6,458 nt of DNA from Planctomycetaceae bacterium (GTDB taxonomy: Bacteria > Planctomycetota > Planctomycetia > Pirellulales > Thermoguttaceae). The translations under genes were made by a program, and so were the position numbers. Below the pieces are notes generated by a model. The model was not told where the DNA came from. It saw nothing but the letters and a program-made list of their open reading frames with translations, and ran no database searches. The stretch lies in the NCBI GenBank assembly GCA_031283825.1, contig JAITAZ010000133.1, positions 1-6,458 on the forward strand, given 5' to 3'. Position 1 is the first letter of the stretch; each line of letters opens with the position of its first letter. Positions 1 to 5,000 of this stretch are shown here, in pieces.

Positions 1-2
1 TC

Positions 3-161
3 AAGCAATTTCAAGAACCAACAACTCTCCTACAAAATCAAAAAGAAGAATACGATGACGACGACGAATACGATGAAGAATATGATGAATACGAAGAAAA
101 TGATGAGAATGAGAATGAAGATGAGGAGGATGAGGAAACCACAGATAACCGTTTTTATTAA
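3..161 (+). CDS. 3' end of a truncated gene encoding a highly acidic C-terminal tail
   Basis: Reading from base 3 in the third plus-strand frame gives 52 sense codons followed by TAA at 159-161. The start lies outside the window. The first 14 visible residues are ordinary and polar (K-Q-F-Q-E-P-T-T...). Residues 15-45 are then almost wholly acidic: 24 of 31 are Asp or Glu, and the rest are Tyr and Asn. The peptide closes with T-T-D-N-R-F-Y. The other two frames either stop early or give an implausible Met/Thr/Lys/Arg repeat, so this is the credible frame. I cannot name the protein. Acidic C-terminal tails occur on unrelated proteins such as secreted, chaperone-like or nucleic-acid-associated ones, so the tail does not indicate a function. 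The gene converges on the minus-strand operon, with 675 bp of repeat-rich DNA between the two stop codons. Confidence is for the frame and stop only. Confidence 0.72.
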   Translation, partial: KQFQEPTTLLQNQKEEYDDDDEYDEEYDEYEENDENENEDEEDEETTDNRFY

Positions 162-231
162 AATTAAAAGTTACAAAAATTATAAACTCATGTTACGCGG
201 TAGCTGTCCGTCAATATGCGATATTGTTTTT

Positions 232-252
232 TTGTAACCGTTCACGTTTTTT
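232..252 (+). repeat. Dispersed motif copy 1, plus orientation, with T-tract
   Basis: TTGTAACCGTTCACG at 232-246 is followed directly by six T residues (247-252). This is the first T-rich element after the stop of the plus-strand partial gene, and its T-tract lies on the 3' side for transcription from that gene. A partial second copy lacking the T-tract (TTGTAACTATTC) follows at 258-269. Confidence 0.7.
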
Positions 253-283
253 AAATATTGTAACTATTCCGTAGTCGTTTATC

Positions 284-331
284 GATCAGGTAGGCGACCG
301 CCTACCTGAGTCGGCGGTCGCCTACATGATC
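284..331. repeat. GC-rich palindromic hairpin
   Basis: GATCAGGTAGGCGACCGCC (284-302) is the inverse of 313-331 with a single mismatch, giving a 19-bp stem around a 10-nt loop. Its 12 inner pairs are perfect. The left arm overlaps a second palindrome: TCAGGTAGGCG at 286-296 pairs with 299-309, so alternative folds compete. The element is far richer in G+C than its surroundings. No T-run follows on either strand, so a classical intrinsic terminator is not clearly supported. A REP-type mobile palindrome or a transcript-stabilising stem are the alternatives. Confidence 0.75.
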
Positions 332-428
332 TGGGGTAGCAAGTGCGTAACATGAGTTAAGAATATAATTTTATGAATGCGCATTAAATAATCATCATTT
401 GCAAATAACAATAAATTAAAAACCATTC

Positions 429-504
429 GTAGAGACGCAATGCTTTGCGTCTCTATCTGTGATCTTTTGATCGAACAATGAGGCGCAAGGCATTGCGTCT
501 CTAC
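429..504. mobile_element. MITE-like 76-bp palindromic element with 15-bp perfect terminal inverted repeats
   Basis: GTAGAGACGCAATGC at 429-443 is the exact inverse of 490-504. The symmetry continues inward: 445-453 pairs with 480-488, so nearly the whole unit folds into a stem of about 25 bp with two G.T pairs. The loop (454-479) contains its own GATC-TTTT-GATC inverted repeat. The left arm also forms a smaller alternative hairpin, TAGAGACGCAA (430-440) with 445-455. There is no coding capacity. The ends read G-TA-GAGACG and CGTCTC-TA-C, which fits insertion at a TA dinucleotide as in IS630/Tc1-type elements; that part is inference. From memory, repeats with a GTAGAGACG end are common in several bacterial phyla, but I could not check this. 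Confidence 0.6.
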
Positions 505-514
505 AATTGTTAAT

Positions 515-540
515 TTGTAACTATTCACGTTTTTATTTTT
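515..540 (+). repeat. Dispersed motif copy 2, plus orientation, with T-tract
   Basis: TTGTAACTATTCACG at 515-529 differs from copy 1 at two positions and is followed by TTTTTATTTTT (530-540). It faces copy 3 across a 4-nt centre, so 515-575 as a whole is an imperfect inverted repeat that could form a long A/T-rich hairpin. Confidence 0.65.
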
Positions 541-545
541 CGATA

Positions 546-575
546 AAAAATAAAAAATTCCGTGAACGGTTACAA
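546..575 (-). repeat. Dispersed motif copy 3, minus orientation, with T-tract
   Basis: On the minus strand this reads TTGTAACCGTTCACGG followed by AA and a T-rich tract. It shares about 30 nt with copy 5, including the A/T tract. The T-tract lies on the 3' side for transcription arriving from the minus-strand operon. The core can form only a 3-bp CCG/CGG stem around TTCA, so it would be a weak terminator by itself. Confidence 0.65.
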
Positions 576-593
576 TATTTTTATTAGGATCGC

Positions 594-644
594 GGTCGTC
601 TCGACCACATATTTAGGCGTTTGTAATGCAGGCGGGACGCCCGC
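594..644. repeat. Two short GC-rich hairpins in tandem
   Basis: GGTCG-TCT-CGACC occupies 594-606 and GCGGG-ACG-CCCGC occupies 632-644, each with a perfect 5-bp stem and a 3-nt loop. Both stand out as G+C-rich islands in A+T-rich surroundings. They resemble small REP-like palindromes. Neither is followed by a clear U-run. Confidence 0.5.
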
Positions 645-648
645 GTTC

Positions 649-671
649 CTTCTAAAATTAGTTTTTAGAAG
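649..671. repeat. A/T-rich inverted repeat
   Basis: CTTCTAAAA (649-657) and TTTTAGAAG (663-671) form a perfect 9-bp inverted repeat around a 5-nt loop. It follows the GCGGG hairpin immediately and may extend that structure. No function can be read from the sequence. Confidence 0.45.
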
Positions 672-739
672 TTCCCTATATGACAAAAAAATTATTATTT
701 GCAAATCATCATTTGTTTTTTCCGCGATTATCCGTGTTT

Positions 740-761
740 AAAAAACCGCGAACGGTTACAA
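740..761 (-). terminator. Motif copy 4: likely weak intrinsic terminator of the minus-strand operon
   Basis: On the minus strand the sequence is AACCG-TTCG-CGGTT followed by four further T residues. This gives a perfect 5-bp stem (744-748 with 753-757), a UUCG loop and a short U-tract (740-743 on the plus strand). It lies about 80 nt past the stop of the phosphatase gene, in the orientation needed to end that transcript. The loop is closed by G-C rather than the extra-stable C-G, and the stem is short, so efficiency may be modest. It is also the fourth copy of the dispersed motif, differing from the consensus by TTCG in place of TTCA. Confidence 0.45.
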
Positions 762-783
762 ATTTGAATTAGTAGAGATTCCC

Positions 784-813
784 AAAAAATAAAAATTCCG
801 TGAACAGTTACAG
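784..813 (-). repeat. Dispersed motif copy 5, minus orientation, with T-tract
   Basis: The minus strand reads CTGTAACTGTTCACGG, then AA and two T-runs (complement of 791-795 and 784-789). It is the first T-rich element after the operon's stop codon, 24 nt downstream, and is nearly a direct repeat of copy 3. The stem potential is poor (CTG/CGG with one wobble). Confidence 0.6.
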
Positions 814-836
814 TTGCGATTTTATAATTGAGACGG

Positions 837-2087
837 TTATTTTCTGAAATTATCGAAAGGTAAATTGTTTCTACGACGGTTGCACTTGGGATTTTTGGAT
901 TGGAAATGTAATTGTTCTATTTTAGATAAATCATTTACGTCGTCCGTAACTCGCTCGGCAGGCAATTCAATATTTTCAAACTTGGAGACTCTCTGCGAAT
1001 TCGATAATTGATTCCGATTTTGCATCCGCTCCGGTTTCGGCGTTTGTCTTTGTCTTTGTATTTGAGATAATTGTTGTTGATCATTGTGATCAATTTGATT
1101 CTCGTTTGATCTCAAAAATTGATGAATCCCTAAATTAAAACGCCTGCTCGACGACGATCCTAACGACGTCGCGCTAAATAAAATAGTCGGATTACCATTA
1201 TCGTTACATTTATTCTGAATCGACTCCGCTTTCGATTTCAATCCCAATCTCGTATCAGATTTTGAACCAGATTTTGAATCCGATTTCAAATCCGAATCCG
1301 AATCTGACGTTGTCTCAAAATAGTTAAATAGACTCGCAATAAAACTTGTCTTGTAACAAAAAAACCATACGACATAAGCAATCAATCCGCCAACTATTGT
1401 GTCTGATAAATAATGACGGCAATCAAAAATCCGCTCAAACGCTACGCCAACAGCTAACAAATAAAATAAATATCGACCTCGCGGATAACTCCACGCAAGC
1501 GATAACGCAACCGCAACCGCTAACGCCGAATGACCAGAAGGAAAACTATGAATATCATCTCGACCAATAAAACCCGTTAAATCAAACGAACTAATGCTAA
1601 AATCATTAATCACCGGACGCTTGCGATGAACAGAAAACTTAATCGCCATTACCAAAACTTGAGATAATAAAATACAAGAAATAAACCGAAAAAGATTACG
1701 ACGCCGAACATAATCAAGCAAAAAACATAATGCTAAAACCACAAAAAAACATAACGGATGACCAAAAAATTCTAAAATCAAAATCCAACCAACTAATCGC
1801 TTCATCAACTTCCCGCCCACGCCAACTTTCGACCCGCCAACCAATCGACTCGCAGACTCGTCCTCAACCTTTGGATCGCCGTCGGTAATTTTCGTAACGT
1901 TAATGTTCTTGATAACTCCATCGCCGCCCTCCGGCAAATTCGGACGCTCAATTACATTAAATTTATTCTCGCAAAACCACGACGAAATCGGATAGTCCAA
2001 AAAACGATTACAAACCGCAGCCAATACAAAACCAATAAATACTACCGCAACAAATTGTATATACAGTAAAAAATTATTTCTATTCAT
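837..2087 (-). CDS. PAP2-family membrane phosphatase with a long hydrophilic C-terminal tail
   Basis: A 416-residue integral membrane protein with the three PAP2 (phosphatidic acid phosphatase type 2) motifs in order: K150-x6-R157-P158, P183-S184-G185-H186, and R219-x5-H225-x3-D229. In this family H225 is the expected phosphohistidine nucleophile and H186 the acid. The third motif begins E-R rather than the common S-R. Hydrophobic segments lie near 6-26, 99-124, 131-149, 187-200, 205-217 and 230-246, matching a six-helix core whose active site faces away from the cytoplasm. Two insertions are unusual: a 70-residue loop after helix 1, and a 167-residue tail (250-416) containing a Ser/Asp/Lys repeat and then Gln/Asn/Arg-rich sequence. 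The substrate may be an isoprenoid or glycerolipid phosphate and cannot be decided here. The start ATG overlaps the upstream stop by 8 nt (ATGAATAG). No strong Shine-Dalgarno is seen, so coupled translation is likely. Confidence 0.93.
   Translation of the reverse strand: MNRNNFLLYIQFVAVVFIGFVLAAVCNRFLDYPISSWFCENKFNVIERPNLPEGGDGVIKNINVTKITDGDPKVEDESASRLVGGSKVGVGGKLMKRLVGWILILEFFGHPLCFFVVLALCFLLDYVRRRNLFRFISCILLSQVLVMAIKFSVHRKRPVINDFSISSFDLTGFIGRDDIHSFPSGHSALAVAVALSLAWSYPRGRYLFYLLAVGVAFERIFDCRHYLSDTIVGGLIAYVVWFFCYKTSFIASLFNYFETTSDSDSDLKSDSKSGSKSDTRLGLKSKAESIQNKCNDNGNPTILFSATSLGSSSSRRFNLGIHQFLRSNENQIDHNDQQQLSQIQRQRQTPKPERMQNRNQLSNSQRVSKFENIELPAERVTDDVNDLSKIEQLHFQSKNPKCNRRRNNLPFDNFRK
1230..1307 (-). 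repeat. Ser/Asp/Lys low-complexity repeat in the phosphatase tail
   Basis: Residues 261-286 of the PAP2 protein are built from S-D and K-S units (S-D-S-D-S-D-L-K-S-D-S-K-S-G-S-K-S-D...). At the DNA level this is a run of near-identical short units on the plus strand (gattttgaa, gatttcaaa, tccgaatc), so it is prone to slippage. It begins about 15 residues after the last membrane helix and is probably a disordered cytoplasmic linker. Confidence 0.7.
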
Positions 2088-5000
2088 TTCTTAAATCAGT
2101 TTGATTATTATTTTGTTCCTTGCTTCGTAATCTCGCAAGTAAAATCGTAACAATAATTGCAACGCCAATAATTATTCCAGCAGGGAAAAATATCATCGTC
2201 GAACAACCCAAAACCAAAAGCCAAAAATGCCAATAACGCATAAGTCTCGCAAGTTGTAAGATCTTTCGACCTAAAAACATAAACATCGATTTTTCTACGC
2301 CGGAATTATCGCCTTTGTCCGAATGTTCACTCGTAAGCAGTTTCAAATTTTCTTTCCAAGTAACTAATTTATGTCGGCGCAATATTAAAATTATTATAGT
2401 AAACGCCAAAACAATTATAATCGTCGGAGGTATTAAAAAATTGAATCTGTTTGTAATTCTGTTTGAATTTGAAATTGTTGTCAATCGTATTTCGCTGATT
2501 CCTCCTTTGACCGCGCCGAATAAACTCGCGCCCGACTTTGTCATCGTATTTCGACATAACACAACCGGATTCGATTCAATCAACGACGGCAAGACGCGAT
2601 TTTCCGTTACAATAATTCCAAGCCGACGCGATTCCCGCTCCTTGCGTATTTGCAACGCTTGCAACGAATCCGTCGGAGAATCCATCAAACCGATTAACGA
2701 ACTAATAGACCGCTGCGATGAATTTTTATCCGCCGCCGACGCAAGAAGAATCTTATTTATCTTGTCGTCCGACTTATTCATAATCGACGGATAAACGGTT
2801 TTGAGATAATTTATCGTTCTATTTATTCCCGTCCATTCTTGTTCCCATTGCGTAAACCAATGTTTGATTTCAATATTTTTTCCCGCCGCCGGAGTCGGTA
2901 ATCCCGACGCAATAAACAACAAATTATCGAGTCTCACCATGTCGAACTTGAACAACATCGACGCCGCATTTTCTCCCGACACTGGAACTTGCCGCCCCAA
3001 CATTTCTGTAACGATATTTCTGCCTCCGTCTTTGATTTCGTTTCTGTTCGACCAATTCTGACCAACGCTCGTTAATGATTTATCTCCAAAATTATCTCCA
3101 ACGCCGACAACAGACGCGTTGAAATTCTGTTTTGCGATTGCCGCGTTTTCGTTGTAAGAAATTGTCCATAACGTTTCTTGAACTTCTACGTTTTCGAGTA
3201 TTGGCAGATGTAAATTCATCGGAATTGAATTGAATACCGCGCGAAAAATTAAACCGATTCGAAGCGGATAATCGCCGCCGGAGATTTCTAATTGCCATCG
3301 ATTCCGATCAAGTTTTATTCCGCCGCCGCTGACGCTATCGCCGCCGGTTGCGCCGCCGGCAATTGATATTCGTATCAACTCGTAATTATCCGGCGCGGCA
3401 ATTATAAATTTCTCGTCGTTGATATTTTTCAAATCTAACGTAGCTGCGCCGAATACTTCGCCGTTGCCGTGAATATAAAAATTCACGTCGTAAAGTGTAA
3501 CAAACGGTCTTGCACCGCCGCGAATAATCGACGCAGAGTATTCAGAATTTGTCGCCGCAAGGTAAATCGATTCCGTCTTTTGCGGCGATAGTTGCATCAA
3601 CCGTCTTTGAGACGCTTCATCGACTTCTTGCAAATTAGACAAGCTCCATAAAATACGTTTTGATTGATTGAAGTCGGTTTCATTATTTTCATTTTCTTTA
3701 TTATCAATTTCTGTTACGATAATTCTGTTCTTGTCGGTTTCGATTGGCAGGATTGCGTAATTTCTTATTTCGACTTGTTCGCTATTATTCCATTCCGGCG
3801 CGAGTTTCGGCAATGTAATTGTTTGATTTTGTTCGGAAAGGTTAGCGTGAATTTTGAATCGTTGTTGTTTTGATATTTTGGCGGGCGTGATGATAAGTTG
3901 CGAGCGTCCGCTTATTTGGTGTTGTTCGATTGTCCAATTTACGGTTGGTTCGATATTGGTAATTTGTCCGATATTTTCGTCTAGCTGGAATCGTATTTGT
4001 TCGAGTTCGCCGGATGGAATATTCAGATTAACGTCGAATAAAACGTTCCAAGCGGCGTTATGATTTGTTGAAGTTACCGCCGCTGACGTTTGAGTTGAAT
4101 CGGATTCTAAATCTACGTTTGAATTGCCGGTATTTATTGTAACGGAAAAGTCTGACGAGTCTGATTCAGGTTGCGTTTCGGGCGTTGTTTGAGTCGATTG
4201 AGTTGTTGGACGAGTTGGTTTTACTGCGGGTGCTGGAGACAGGATAGTTGTGATTTCGCCTTGAATTACAGGGCGATTAAGCGAAATTACGACTCGCGGC
4301 GAAACGATGTTATCGGATTTTTTTGTATCGATTGAGTTCCACAAGCCGATAAATTTTGCGTTGGCGAAAAGATTTTTTTGCGTATTTTCTGCCGTCCAGA
4401 CTGTGCCGTTGGCGTCGGCGTGGACAATTAACGCGGAAGTGCGATAGAGTTCAATTTGATGTTTTACTAATTCGACGTCGTTAAATTCGATCATTGGCGT
4501 CCGGTTAATATTTTTTGCGGCGAAGTGTCCGGTTACGACGATGCGATATTTTCCCGACATTGGTTTACGAAAGAAAATAGCGCGTTCGATTCTTGTTTCG
4601 TTGTTATATTTTTTTGCGACTTGCGTTCTTCCCCATCGTACTGGGACGGTGTTACGTTGTGAATCGTATGCTTCGATTGATTCGACGATTACCGATTGCG
4701 GCAAGGTAAAATTTTGTCCGAACATTTCACTTGCGCTTTCGAATTCTCCGGCGTATTGTAGCGTTGAATCTCCGGCGTCGAGCAGGGTAGATTGAACGAG
4801 CGTAACTTTTGGAATGATTGATTTAGTTTTGATTGAAAGTTTCCAATCGGCGTCGATTTGATGTAGATCGTATTCGGCGGCGAGTTGTGATTCGATGTTT
4901 GTTATTGTGTCGTTTGAGATGTTTGAGACGTTTGAATTGGTTAGATTCCAGTCGGGTGAAATTGATTTATTTCGTCCTTGTTGCGGGAGGACGAGTTCTA

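Larger units (their letters stand above)
162..836. other. Convergent intergenic region packed with repeats and hairpins
   Basis: This 675-bp spacer separates the stop codons of two converging transcription units. I see no credible gene in it: the short open frames run straight through palindromes. It holds a GC-rich hairpin (284-331), a 76-bp palindromic element (429-504), smaller hairpins (594-606, 632-644, 649-671) and at least five copies of a 15-16 nt motif followed by a T-tract. Between these lie A+T-rich stretches (for example 332-428 and 672-735) that hold only a 12-nt repeat, AATCATCATTTG, at 390-401 and 704-715, and a 10-nt palindrome AATGCGCATT at 376-385. Regulatory content is probably limited to 3'-end formation for the two flanking units. 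Confidence 0.8.

Noticed and set aside
55..237. Open frame beginning ATG, 60 residues, rich in Met/Lys/Arg/Thr
   Set aside because: It is an out-of-frame reading of the acidic-tail codons in the third plus-strand frame; the second half runs into A+T-rich repeat DNA.
322..528. 68-residue minus-strand open frame
   Set aside because: It runs through both arms of the 76-bp palindrome and the edge of the GC-rich hairpin, and has no ribosome binding site or protein-like composition.
728..736. TTATCCGTG, resembling a DnaA box
   Set aside because: It differs from TTATCCACA at three positions, is solitary, and lies far from the skew switch near 3700. No other DnaA-box-like cluster was seen, so an origin is not supported.
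232..813. CRISPR array
   Set aside because: The repeated motif is short, irregularly spaced, present in both orientations and variable in sequence; there are no regular spacers and no cas genes.
1346..1570. 74-residue plus-strand open frame inside the phosphatase gene
   Set aside because: It is antisense to the conserved PAP2 motif region, whose minus-strand frame is clearly the coding one.
2315..2794. 159-residue plus-strand open frame inside the large gene
   Set aside because: It is antisense to the membrane anchor and the region before it; its hydrophobic run mirrors the anchor codons. The same reasoning removes the other short frames at 2369-2557, 2864-3061, 3092-3298, 3664-3873, 3854-4063, 4541-4795, 4833-5063 and 5489-5716.
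3301..3360. GC-rich cgccgcc tract as a possible regulatory element
   Set aside because: It is explained by Gly-rich codons (residues 1031-1043, G-G-A-T-G-G-D-S-V-S-G-G-G) in the large protein.
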